A DNA stretch of 64,000 bases from Bimastos eiseni. Its lineage: Eukaryota > Annelida > Clitellata > Crassiclitellata > Lumbricidae. Location of the stretch: the NCBI GenBank assembly GCA_959347315.1, contig OY365806.1, positions 24,411,855 to 24,475,854 of the forward strand, read 5' to 3'. How positions within the stretch are numbered: the stretch's first letter is position 1; each line of letters opens with the position of its first letter. The notes below the pieces were generated by a model that saw only the letters and a program-made list of their open reading frames with translations, did no database searches and had not been told where the DNA came from. This document shows positions 41,487-55,000 of this stretch, in pieces. The translations under genes and the position numbers were made by a program.

Positions 41487-41931
41487 GTGTGTGTGTGTGT
41501 GTGGTGTGTGTGTGTGTGTGTGTGTGTGTGTGGTGTGTAATTCATGGACTGATCTGTTCAAAACGGTTTCATGCGAGTTAACAAGCATAGATACACGTAC
41601 GTAGACCTAGATACGGTTCGATCCTCGGACGAGGAGTTGCATTTACTGTGTAGGGACCTTGAGCAAGTCCCTTCGCGCACAATTTCTCTGCAATATAACT
41701 CCATTTTTGCCAGAGAGGCGAGTGTGCACTTCTGAACTAATTGTAAGAAGGGCCATATCAACTTACAATCGTATTGTATTGTACACGTCTGGTATACGTG
41801 TGACCGTATACAGCTCATGTATATTGCACATGACAGTGATGCATTTCTGACACACACATTCAAGCAATGAGATAATATACGATCGTCTTGGGCGTATGTC
41901 TATTGTCTGGTCTGTAACTAGGCTCCATATA

Positions 41932-41969
<38 letters not shown>

Positions 41970-44304
41970 TATGCAACTGAATCTGAGCAGAAGCCATAGA
42001 AACTTCTTCTGTCGTTCCTTGAAGCGATGCTCGTAAATCTGGCTGTCAGACGCATATAGGCCTACTGTCAGGGCAGAGAACAGTGAGAAACCGGACGATC
42101 CGTAGAACGCAAACATACATCGAGACGCAACTAACGATACAGACAGTGTGGCAGAGGTACGACTGTTCAGCGGAGTTTTCCAGTCTCCGCACGGAACAGA
42201 AAAACGTCTGCAGGTTCTATTACCCGTTGCAAGGTGATCCCCACACCTAGTCAGCGTCTGCTTCCCTTCCTTCTGTTTCTTCCCGTTCACGTTCCCTTTT
42301 CTCCTCTTCCTTCTCCTCCTCTTACTTTTCTTGCCCTCTTCCTCTTCCTTCCTCGTTCTTCTTTTCATCCCTCTGAAACATTTGTACGAATGCCTACACT
42401 GGGTTCACTGACACCGCTTCATCCCTGTGGCGTCTGTCTCGTTGTATCTGTTTCTCAATCTGTCTGTCTGTCTCTTATCTTTTTGAGCTCTTTCCGCCCG
42501 TACGACCGTCTGTCTGTCCGTCCTGTCTCCTGGTCAGAACCAAGCCACAGTGCAACTCCGACTGCGCACTTGATTATCTTTCAGCGCAGCCAATGCTATC
42601 GAATTTCATACATTATCAAAGTAGTCCTCGACGTCTGCGCAACGGTGGCGTTCACTCGTGATTTCGGTAAAAAAAGTTTTCTGGCCAAGTAGGCTATCAG
42701 TTGAATCAACGAACGAAAGTAACTGAAGAAGAAGAAGAAGAAGAAGAAGAGAAGAAGAAGAAGAAGAAGAAGAAGAAGAAGAAGAAGAAGAAGAAGAGAA
42801 GAAGAAGAAGAAGAAGAAGAGAAGAAGAAGAAGAAGAAAGAAGAAGAAGAAGAAGAAGAAGAAGAAGAAGAAAGAAGAAGAAGAAGAAGAAGAAGAAGAA
42901 GAAGAAGAAGAAGAAGAGAAGAAGAAGAAGAAGAAGAAGAAGAAGAAGAAGAAGAAGAAGAAGAAAAGAAGAAGAAGAAGAAGAAGAAGAAGAAGAAGAA
43001 GAAGAAGAAGAAGAAGAAGAAGAAGAAGAAGAAGAAGAAGAAGAAGAAGAAGAAGAAGAAGAAGAAGAAGAAGAAGAAGAAGAAGAAGAAGAGAAAGAAG
43101 AAGAAGAGAAGAAGAAGAAGAAGAAGAAGAAGAAGAAGAAGAAGAAGAAAGAAGAAGAAGAAGAAGAAGAAGAAGAAGAAGAAGAAGAAGAAGAAGAAGA
43201 AGAAGAAGAAGAAGAAGAAGAAGAAGAAGAAGAAGAAGAAGAAGAAGAAGAAGAAGAAGAAGAAGAAGAAGAAGAAGAAGAAGAAGAAGAAGAAGAAAGA
43301 AGAGAGAAGAAGAAGAAGAAGAAGAAGAAGAAGAAGAAGAAGAAGAAGAAGAAGAGAAGAAGAAGAAGAAGAAGAAGAAGAAGAAGAAGGAAGAAGAAAG
43401 AGAAGAAGAAAGAAGAAGAAGAAGAAGAAGAAGAGAAGAAGAAGAAGAAGAAGAAGAAGAAGAAGAAGAAGAAGAAGAAGAAGAAGAAGAAGAAGAAGAA
43501 GAAGAAGAAGAAGAAGAAGAAGAAGAAAGAAGAAGAAGAAGAAGAAGAAGAAGAAGAAGAAGAAGAAGAAGGAAGAAAAGAAGAAGAAGAAGAAGAAGAA
43601 GAAGAAGAAGAAGAAGAAGAAGAAGAAGAAGAAGAAGAAGAAGAAGAAGAAGAAGAAGAAGAAGAAGAAGAAGAAGAAGAAGAAGAAGAAGAAGAAGAAG
43701 AAGAAGAAGAAGAAGAAGAAGCCACTGCCAATGTTGTGACCTCTGACCTTTTGCATTGTTACTATCGTCCTTCAGAGCAAATGCCACGTCACCTCGTTAT
43801 CGCACAAAGAAATTAATCAGTGAAGCAATTAAGTGCTAACAATTAAATAATTAGTTGATCAATTGAAAGTTAAATTGTATGCGCTGATGTTCTTTATGTT
43901 CGCTCATTTATATCCCACATTTTCACATTAAATGCATTCGGGGAAGATTTTGGCGAATTTTGGATCATCTGAAATGTTAGTATTATATCGACTGATTATG
44001 ATGCACTAATACACTTCGTCTGATTAAGAAATTTGGAAATAAGAAATAATGACAGTCCTCTTTTTAATCGTTTATGTGTGCACGAATGTATGCATAGGAC
44101 TGCGTATATGTATGTATGTATGTATGTATGTATTTATGTATGTATGTATGTATGTATGTATGCATGCTTGTAAGTATTTATGTATTTATTTTATGTATGT
44201 ATGTATGTATGTATGTATTTATGTATGTATGTATGTATGTATCTATGTACGTATGTATGTATGCATGCTTGTAAGTATTTGTGTATTTATTTTATATATG
44301 TATG

Positions 44305-44336
<32 letters not shown>

Positions 44337-46442
44337 CATGTATGTATGTATTTATGTATGTATATATGTATGTATGTACGTATGTATGTACGTATGCATG
44401 AGCGCACGTATTGGAGCTTCGTACACAATCTTCTGATTTAAATCCTAGTAGCTGGAGAGTTGAGTGAGAGACTGTAGGCCAACGGTTGAAAGTGTACATA
44501 TATTTTGCCTGCGTGTCCTCAATCCTCATACACGACGGTCTACATAAAACAATTTGTCTGAGTGACTTGAGATGTTTCACGTTGGCTTAAACCGCGTAGA
44601 CTGTGTTTTAGGCTTAAAAATGTAATGATATTTACGGGAAACCGGCGGAGAACTGCAGAAGCAAGAAGAACTTTTCCAGACCGTTACTGATTTGCTAGAA
44701 ATATAGGAAACACTTGAGGGCTGTAAATCAGAATTGGCTGAGCAGCAGGTGTGGGTTGAACGTGAGGTCGACGAAAGATTGATAGCCCAAGGCACAAACT
44801 ACCAAGTTCTAGGTCATAAGGGAAACAGGTTAAGAGCGGAGATGTAGTCAAAAACACTTCCAGGGAACAAGTGGTCTCAGCAGTTTATACCCAGAATCAT
44901 GTAGTTTTGCAACCCAGTTCTATCAAACAACCGTTATTAACATCCTTTGGGATATACTGCCAGGCCAATGTGTCCTGCACGATATTTAAGCGAATAAAAA
45001 GAGCATGTTGGCTGAGATCCGTTACTCATATTGGAAAAGAAATCCATCCGATTCTCAGCATTTCTAAATTTAATGACCATGAAATTATAGGCCTGATGAC
45101 TGAGATAGGTATATTTATTTATTTATAATCATAAGAAGCATAGGCCCTATGCAGAGTCTGATTTGTCAAAACTGAAGCAGAGTCGGGAATCTATGCACAT
45201 ACTGAAAATATTCTAAGTGGCCGTTCATAAATGACGTATCGTAATTTAGGATTAATTTTGATTCCCCTCCTCTCGTCACACTTCGTCACAAAGGTCATAC
45301 CCTAAAATATGAGATCGAAAAGCTCTGAACCCCGAAAAAGATGCATACTTAGGCCCTGTCGTCCCTATTACAGGTCATTTATAGGCCTCGATACAATACT
45401 AATTGTCTAATAATTATTATTATACGGTTTTTAATTAAGTAGCTGCGTAGTGATATTATTTCAGAACACTTGAAGCAACGCATTTTAAAAAATCACAAAA
45501 GCGCTGTATCATTGACAATCTAACAGAGTTTAAAAGTGCGTTTTCAGAAACTTTGCAACCGTGTGCGGCGCAGCATAAAACAGCCAGAAGTGATTTGGCG
45601 AACAGCATCATCATCCAGTCAAGTATAAAGATAAAACCTCTTCTCAGTGTTGCCTAGAAGCCCACACACGTCTTTTTACAAACTGCTTCTTTCGAATAAT
45701 ATATGTAAAATTGTAAATAGGACCTTATGACAGCTTAGTTTCCACTGGGTAACAATTTTGCCTTTGGGATTTAGAAAAGGAGTTTGACTTTCTTCGTGTT
45801 TTTAAGTCATGCTAGCACAAAATTCAAGCTCACAGCTGAAGAACACGACAAGGAAACATTAGAAAAGCATTGGTTGCCTGTAATTTGCTTCTTTGTACGA
45901 ATCATTTCCATTAAGTTGCCATCAGCACTTATTCCCAAATTGTGCAGTTTTCATATTGTTATATCACAGTAACAGACAATAGTTTTTCTATTCTTAATCT
46001 ACTTCTCTGGCATACGGGTATCAATTCGACGCTAGGCAATATTATAGTTCCATGGCTTGGTGTCTTGATTAAATTGCTCAGCGATATTCTCTAACAGAAG
46101 AGTGCTGGTGTCTCACTACGAACATGATCCTCAGTCCTACTCCATCAGCTGTAGTAGTTTCCTGTTGAACAGAGAATAACAGTTAAATTGGCTCATTTGA
46201 CTTACAAAGCTCTCAGTCAGTACCAGTACCCCTACCTATTTTCATACACTACTTTACTCTTTACATCCCTCCTCGTTGCCTGGGATCATTAAGGTTAGGT
46301 CGATGCTGTTTTGGGCTCTCGTGCATTGCATGCCTCTGCTACGAAGAGATGGCATCTACTGCCACTATCTCTCCGTAGGATGACCGGACCATTGTGTCTG
46401 TTACCATTTTGTCCTAGAACCTAATAATAATAAGAACCTAAC

Positions 46443-46480
<38 letters not shown>

Positions 46481-49038
46481 TAATAGTAGTAGAGGTCGAA
46501 TCAGATCAAAGTTAGTTAATCACCGAAAAATCTAATATCGCGCATTTTAAGTATCTCACAAAACCTAAATGAGGTCAAAATGAGAATAGAAAAAGTAAGT
46601 AAACACGAAGAACAATGCACCAGTCAGTAGGAGTCTCACGCACACGCGTAGAACCAATGATAATATTTATTATCATACTAATAGTTATATTGATAATCAT
46701 ACTAATAGTTATATTGATAATCATACTAATCACAATAGTGGTCTTTGTTATGATTATATAGTGGCATTTTAAGGCCATTGCTTATTATTGTTACTGTCCA
46801 TTGAAACCGTTGGACAAGCCTTCCTTAGGCCTGCTGCTGAAGCCAAGCAACAGAGATAGGTCCATTCTCAAAGCTTCTTTCCACACATCAATTGGAGCAC
46901 ACAACAAAAGCAACCTGCCTTAAATAAGCAGTCACCTGACAGTTATATCAATCCTATGACTTTATCAACATAATATATTAAGCTGTCTCTTTCTTTAATG
47001 TTTAGATATCACATTCAGTCCAATGTATTCCAATTAGTATGTCTCATAGACTCAATCGTTGGACGCTGCAAATGCTTTTGTACTTTCTGGAATACGACCA
47101 TCACTAGACTCTTTTAATAATTATTAGTTTATGAGACATAGCATTGGAAATATAACTCAACTGTGGACATGAATAATACTCCGATTTGGCCTATATAGGC
47201 CCATATATCTTCAGTTGCAACATTATCCAGATCAATCGGAGCACACAGCAAATATTGATATTCGATGTAACTCCCTTGGAGGTCTCATTTCATCCTGCCT
47301 ATCCAGATCAACTTGACCAAAATCAGCGTGGACTGCGTGTATAAAATTTCCGGCAGTGGTACAGGCACTTTAAAGAGAATGGATGCCAAAAACGACAGAT
47401 GCACCATAAACAGCAAAAGCTCATAAATGCAAATTATCTGGCAATTAATGCAATTTCGGCGGTATATTAACCTCTAAATATATGCATATGCATATCCCAT
47501 ACACATACGCACACACATAATTATAATGATCTGCTAAAGCATTATATATCCCGAACGTGATGAAAATATGTTTTAATAAACTCGCTGAGAATTACCCATT
47601 CCGGATAATTTGTGACCAGAAGACAATGGCAGAACTGTCGGAATATTTTAATTGAAAACAGAGTTTGAGTTTTCTTCTGTTTCATTTATACTGGAGCATG
47701 TCATGTAAACCACAAAAGTGGCTAAACGTACACGCACGTCTTTGCGTTTGTTTCGTTTATAGTCGTTAGATGGCAGGAGCACGTGGTTACTATGGTAATA
47801 AATGAAACCGGATATCGTATATGCAAGACGCAGAAAATCTTAGCGAGCCAGTCTTGTCTCCCATCCCTTGCTTCGATCTGTAAGTCTTTCCTCTTAGTTC
47901 ATCCCTTCACTTTTCGCTCTACCAGAGGAGTAAGATGCTTACATGGAATTGCTTGATTACCCCAGCAGAGCCTGCAGGCGAACCGCTGGCCTATCAGTTA
48001 AGATGACTCCGTATAAGATGGTTATAGATGACACGGTATAAGGCGCTGCGTAAGAGATGATGCAGTTTAACGAAATATAAGAAGACATGATCGTTTATCA
48101 CCTAATAGACCGACGCAGACCCGATGTATATAGGACTATGTTTAGATATACGAGCGTCAGCGCTCTATTTGCTCAGTATAAAAATCTCTTCTTGGAAATC
48201 GTCCATAACTGAAGCTGGCTTAAAACGGGTTTTATTCATAGAGTAACAATATTCATGATTACATAAGACTTCAGGAGATATTCAAATGCGACAAAACTGC
48301 AATAATTAGCCAGGTCTAATTACATAATCGACTTATCAAAGCTATAAATAGACCTTCAATCAGATAAATTAAAAATGTGAGTAATCAAATATCGCCGAAC
48401 TCATTCTTAAGATCAACATTTTGAGCCAGCATTTAATCAGCTGTCTCGTTCGTACAATAGGACTAAGTTTATGTATAATGTCAAATCCAAGCGCCACTAG
48501 ACCGAGGAAGAGGACTAGTGGACACCAGATGTCGCGTCTATTTGTCCACTGTAGTTAGTAAAAAGGGACTGAAGAATTATAGTATACAAAGGGCGTCAAC
48601 TATAACATCTAATAGAAACAATGAACCAGGATAGAGCATCTGGCTCAGAATTCACATAAGGCACTGCATTTCGAACAAAGCACATCAAGCCTTCATTCTC
48701 CGCAAGGGCCATCATTATGTGAGGGCAAAATGTCGGTCTGTAATCGGATAGTTCGTAGAATCGTCTGGCTTCCTGGCCGACTGACGTATTACAGAATTCA
48801 GACGGCCTTGGATCAGCTGAGCTCAACGCCGCGAGGCACCACCGGGACTAGTAACCCATATGAGTCAGTGACGACAGCAAGAGAAACAGCCGGCAAGTCC
48901 TCTGTGAACTCGGTGTACATACATATATATGTGTATATGCTATTATTTATATTATATACATGCATAATTCTGTATATCTATAGAATATATATACACAGGA
49001 TATATATAATATATATATACAGAATATATATACAACAT

Positions 49039-49073
<35 letters not shown>

Positions 49074-52000
49074 TGCACTATGTAGCATCGCTCGTATCTA
49101 TAGCCATGTCCGTGTATCTAGGTATCTAGTCTGAGTAATAACGTAACAGGGTTTCTTAATGGCAAACTATAAATTTATAAAGCACTATTACAATGCTAAG
49201 TGCAGGGCATTCGCTTATTCACGAGCGCTCTGCTTTTGGCTGCATGCAGAAACTACAAGCTGCTTTCTCATACAATTGAAAACGACGACCATTTAGTAAC
49301 AGTGGAATGCACCATTATCAGGAACGATTTTTGAAAGAGTGGCCGCCTCCGGGAGTGAGTGTTACAATAGAGAACGAAAGAGAGGAAATGAAAAAGTGTG
49401 CGAGGAAGTAAAGTGAAACGCTGATGGGTCTGTTTACAGACTTAGGCTACAGTCGATTTAAGCCATCTGTTTCTAACCGCGCGCATATCGCGTCCTGAGC
49501 AGAATATATATCACTGCTAAGTGTTGAACCTTCCTAAATAACTTTTGGTAATCATCCCTTTTAATAATCGAGACTCCAGCTGTAAGGGTATTCTAGTTAT
49601 CCGCACCAGTATCCATCAATTATCCTGCATTTATTTTATCTTCGTGTTCACGTTAACAATAATATCCACCAAAATTTGAAATATATACTGTGTCATCAGC
49701 ACACATATTGACCTTAAAATCGCAAACCTGAGATTTCAAAAGCGCTACACTTTAGCTAAGCGCAGGGTGCCAACTTATTTAAGAGCTGTGTTGTATCAGA
49801 ACGTGCAGTTGCTCATACCCAGAGATCGATGTTCAGTGGAGGTCTGAGACATGGTGTCCAGTTGACACGGAGAAGAGGGAGAGGAGGCAGAAAAGCGGCT
49901 CAGACGGAACCTGTTATTCGAGTATTTGCTCCTGAACAAAACCTGCGAAAATTTTATTCGCTAGCTGGTTTGCAAATTACGCGGTTTAATATTAAAAATG
50001 GCAGACTGAGAGCTCTAAACGACAACTACACTGGTGTCGTGTGTGACGATCGGTGACTGAGCAACGATGGGGCATATATATGGTGGCTCGTGCACTTCCA
50101 TATTCTGCCACTGGTGCACTCTCTTTAGCAATGATCGTCTGCTGTTTCCATGTCCATGGTATGTGTCTGGCTATCCTCGGTTAGAAATGGCTTCTCCATG
50201 ACTTCAGGGTTTAGTTTACCCACGAGACATTATGTAACAATGAATCGAAGACGTCGCCAAATTCACAATAGGCCAACGATGACCGAGTTTGTGGAAGCAA
50301 AAGCGTGAGATTTGAGATATAGATTCATCTGAAGAACCTCGATATCTCCTTCAAATTACTATGTAGCTGGTTTTTTGACACCATCAAGCTAACAATCCTA
50401 CCATTACAGATCGCTCATGAGTGACGCAGAATTTTTCAGGCGCGTGGCACTGATCCAATCTCCAATCATTGATATGATTGAAACTTGAAGATTTTGGATT
50501 TTGATCGCTTCGCACGCCGCGATGGCAGATGGAACTACCAAGCAACTGGAAGAGATCATTCGGACGACCAAGGAGCACATGGATATGACGGTGGGGGTGG
50601 ATTACCCACTGGATTTTGAGCTACACGCTACAACCTGGAGAAGAACCGAAAACACAGATGATAGGCGATTACCTATTGGTGGATCTTGGACTCGATAGGG
50701 CCTACAGATAAGAGACGTTAATTGCAAACGAACATATTTCCGAAAGTGACCCGTTCTGTATCTTCTGTATTTTATGTTAGAAAGTTAATTTATATAAATA
50801 AATGTATAAATAATTATCCGTATAGTCGTTCGTGTCTTCCAGTCAAAAGAAGAACATTGCCAAACAAAGGTTATTTAAAGGAGCATCAGTTAAAGTTATA
50901 AAGAACATTTCGAAGTCTATATATTCTTAAGTTAATATCATGTCCTCCTAAGCGACACCCTTGCTACATTTTCAAACGAGACACATACTAGATGTTTTAA
51001 AAAAAGCTTTTGGGGATTTTTAGTTTTTTTTTGCTTTTATAGTCTACCGGACACAAAATTAGGCCTACGACCGAGACGCAAGACTTATATGAAGAACTTC
51101 TCGCACACTGTATCTTAATTACTAGCGACAAACTCATTGAACGAAGAATACTATGCCAACGTAACAAATCAAAATCCCACTGAATTATTATGACCTTAAA
51201 ATAAAGAAATAAAAATTTTGACATTTTAAGGTTTTATTATTGAACTAAAAATGATAGGTTCATACTGTTAGGCTACTTGTAATCATGGTGCGGTGTGTCA
51301 ACATTGCTGTGTAAAGGTAGACCAGGCTAGCGGGATCCTTTGGGTCCATTAGGGTTCTTTTTTCCTTATTGACCCGTCTCTTACATAATTTTGTTAAGCT
51401 ATTATGTTTTACTGTACTGCGCTTCGTTTTCTTGTTTGTGTACAATTACTATGTTCATTTACTTTACGGACCAATAAAAACACTTGGTTATGGTTATGGT
51501 TAATATAAATTTGTTGTAGCACTAAATAAGCGTACCAATAATTACATATATAGTCTATAATTATTTTGCTGTCACCCGCTATACTGAACGGACGACTACA
51601 CCTTCCATTCGCCAGATGTCGTTGATTTAGGCTATGATCACTAAAACAGATGAGCGTTTTGCAAACGGTAACATTCCATTCTTTTGAACTGAAAATTGTC
51701 TAGACTGTTGCCAATGTGTCATGTAATCGAAATAATAATGCGAACTTGGGAGCTTGAACTAAAAAAGAATTTTAAAAGATTATATAATTAAAATTGCAAT
51801 AATGATAATAATAATTATCATTATTCCTGTCACCATCATCATTATCATCACCACCCACCCCCATTCCCCTCGTTGCACGTCGTCACAAAAGTCATACCAT
51901 CTCAAATAACCCGTCTTAAGGTCTGCACCTCCCAAATAAACCAGATGACGGTGACGATAACAATGACGATGACGATGACGCCTTAACGCTGAGAATTATC

Positions 52001-55000
52001 TGGTACACGATTTAGTTACAAGTATGGCTCTGAAAAGTGTTGGACACTCCTCTCAGAAATTCTGCACTATTCATACTCTTACTTTATTGCATCCGTCATA
52101 AGTGCTATAAAATGAGCGAATAAATAAATAAGAAAGCTAAAATAATTAATGATGAAACAATACCTACGGTCTTGAAGTTTCTGACGTTGAATACGTTGTC
52201 GATTTGAATTTTCGCCTTTGACGTTTCTTGCTCCAAGTCCCGCACTGCGGTGTGATTGGTCGATCGTCACAGCTGCTACTACTGCTACTGAGGCTGGAAC
52301 TATGACTGACGCAGCGACTCCTATATTCCTGTCGCAATCGGTTTCTTTTTATTACCGAATATTTTGGAAGAGGCAACATCTTGTTTGATGAAATCGAATC
52401 GATGAAATCCGACGCATCGTCTTTGCAAATGTTGCAATCATCTTCTGTTATCGTTTGTTTTTGGTCCTTCGTCGAATTTTCTGGCAATTCGTTTGATGTT
52501 ACCGTAAGGACAGGATCATCAGGGTCCTTTGGCGCCAGATCTTTCCCAATGACTGAGGTAGACACATGGGTTGCTGTCGTTTCAATGACAGCTTTGGCTT
52601 CTGCTCTCGGTTGTTTATCGGTTGCCAGATGAAGACGGACTGCAGGTTTTATGCCAGTGCGCTGCTGAAGCGAAGCGCTTGGAATGTAGTTGATCGCGGC
52701 TTTCGTTAGACGATCCAAACCTTTCTCGAACTTGGTCGATGTTTCTTTTGGCGTTACTTCAGCTGAACCTGATGCTGAACACCGGACTTTGCGATTAAGC
52801 TGTGATGCTTTCGTCGGTGCCTGATTACTGGACTGGAAATCTGACTTTTCACAGGATGTGATTGGAGGAGGAGGAGGAGGAGGTGGAGAAGGAGAAGGAG
52901 GAGAAGGAGGAGGAGAGGTCTGGTCTTGTGGTGATGATGATGATGGCTGAGTGGTGCTTGGTAAACTGACTGCTGCTTCTGTCATCGAACCCTTTGATGT
53001 TGGAGGAGAATTTTCAGAACGTTCAACAGAAGAGGCAATAGACTCAACAGCAGAGCAGCTTATACGAGAGATTGCATCCTCTTTGCTTCTGTCGTTATTT
53101 CCTATAGCATCCGTGCTTTCGGTAGAGACACAGCGCTTCGTCTCTGCCTCTCTTTGAGTCGCATTCGACAGGGTTAAGACGGTCTTTGATCTAAAAACAG
53201 ATGCATTACTTGCATCGTTTATCATCAGCGGTGCCTTCGCTGTGACGCCTTGCGTTCTTGCGGTAGCTGATGATGACACAGCACGAATAGGTGACGCCAT
53301 CAATGAACCCAACGATGAAGCGGTCGTAGGACGGGATTTATCTCCGGAACGATGCTGAGTGTCATGTGATGCTGCTGATGTTTGCATTACTTTCGATGCA
53401 TCGAGAATCGAAGCAGGGCCTGGTAATGGCATGACGGATGGAACTGACTTGGCAAATGACCGACTAAGCGTGTCGGACGTAGAATAAGCTGAAGTGGTTG
53501 TCGGCGATATAAGGGAAAGTGGGCGAAGCTGAAGTGTCGACATCTTTGTTGCAGATGATGACGTCACCGTCACGCAAGACGATAACGTCACATGCTTAAG
53601 CGTTGGCCTCGTCGACATCAATTGTGGCATGTAGGAGGCAGTGGAAAACAATGTCTTGTATGCTTTTAGGTTCTGCGGATCCAATGCAGCTCTGCCTTCA
53701 TTTCCAACGCTCTGGCATGGAGGATTTTGTTTGGTTGTCAGCATTTTAGATACAGGCGAGTTCTTTGCAGGAGTAGAGGGCAGTTGGGAGGGTTTCTTCA
53801 GAGGCACTGAGACGGAAGGGGTGACGGACGTCTGAAGTGTGACTGGCGATGGCATTCTATGCGATGCAAATGGACGATGCTTAGACAAGTTTTCCTCACT
53901 TTTAGATGTTGGCCTTAGAGCGGATTTTGAAAACAAGGAGACCCTGCTCTCAATCGATTTCTGGACTTTAACAGACATTTCGAATTGAGTGGCTGGCTTG
54001 GTTGACTGGTCATTCGCACTCGAGATGTGATGTTGCGTGGTTGAGGAGTGTGCCATTGCATGCTGCTGGAACTGTTGTCCCGGTCCTTGAACAGGAGTCT
54101 GAAGCGACGCCTGGTGACGTAATTTGGTAAATGCCGTGCGTGGATTGGTCATTATTGATGCAATGTCGGTCGTTGCAGATCGAATCATCACGGGTTTCGT
54201 TCGCTCGGTGGTGCTGCCTGACCCAACGTCTGGTCTGCTGCCAATGAGGGCATCCCAGGAACGGTGCCTCAGAGGCTGCGGTTGACCTGGTTCCATGCCG
54301 GCATCCTTCTGTTTGCCAGACATCGACTGGTTCCACCGGTTGGTTCTTACTCCCTCAGCGGTCGCACTGTATCGTGTTTCTTTAAATGACGCTGCTCTTC
54401 GAGGGAGACATGGACTGCGCCTCTCAGGGGACGGAGTCGTCTGTGACTGGGGACATTTCTCGAAGATTTTCATCACGGTCCTTACGTTGGAGGTTGCTTT
54501 AAAAGGAGGAGACGTCTCGACTGGTTTTCCTTGCGGTCCATCTGAAGCCCTTAGATGAGACCCGGATCGATCAAACGAAATGTCACATGATCGATAAGGT
54601 CTGTGGCGTAGAACAGTCGAACTGCGCACACTCTTACCACACGCTTCCGGGTTCAGAGACCGGAATGGTGTAAACCCAACAGAGGGTCGACATCCGTCTC
54701 TTCCTAGCTGTCCTGCATGTCCTGTAGTACCCGCCAGATGACTACCGATCATCGGACAATAGGGGGGCTTCGTGTGGCCACCGATCGAATGATCCGATGC
54801 TTTGCCTTCATTGTGCTTTGCCAAATGGTTCGTCCTTTGCCAGGATGTGAGTGAGACAGATCCGAGATTTGAGATGTCTCCGAACGATGACGTACTGCCT
54901 CTCTCCTCAAAGCTAAACGATCTGCAAGCACAAACGATACTGAATATGAAATATTATGAATAAATAAGAACGAGCAAGACAGTGTAAGTTCGGAAGAGCT

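Noticed and set aside
42596..43816. Three to four open frames of 340-390 codons across the GAA tract
   Set aside because: They are translations of a simple repeat (poly-Glu, Lys, Arg, Phe, Leu, Ser) in every frame and have no splice or homology support.
44049..44441. Cys/Tyr/Met-rich 130-codon frame
   Set aside because: Translation of the (ATGT)n repeat.
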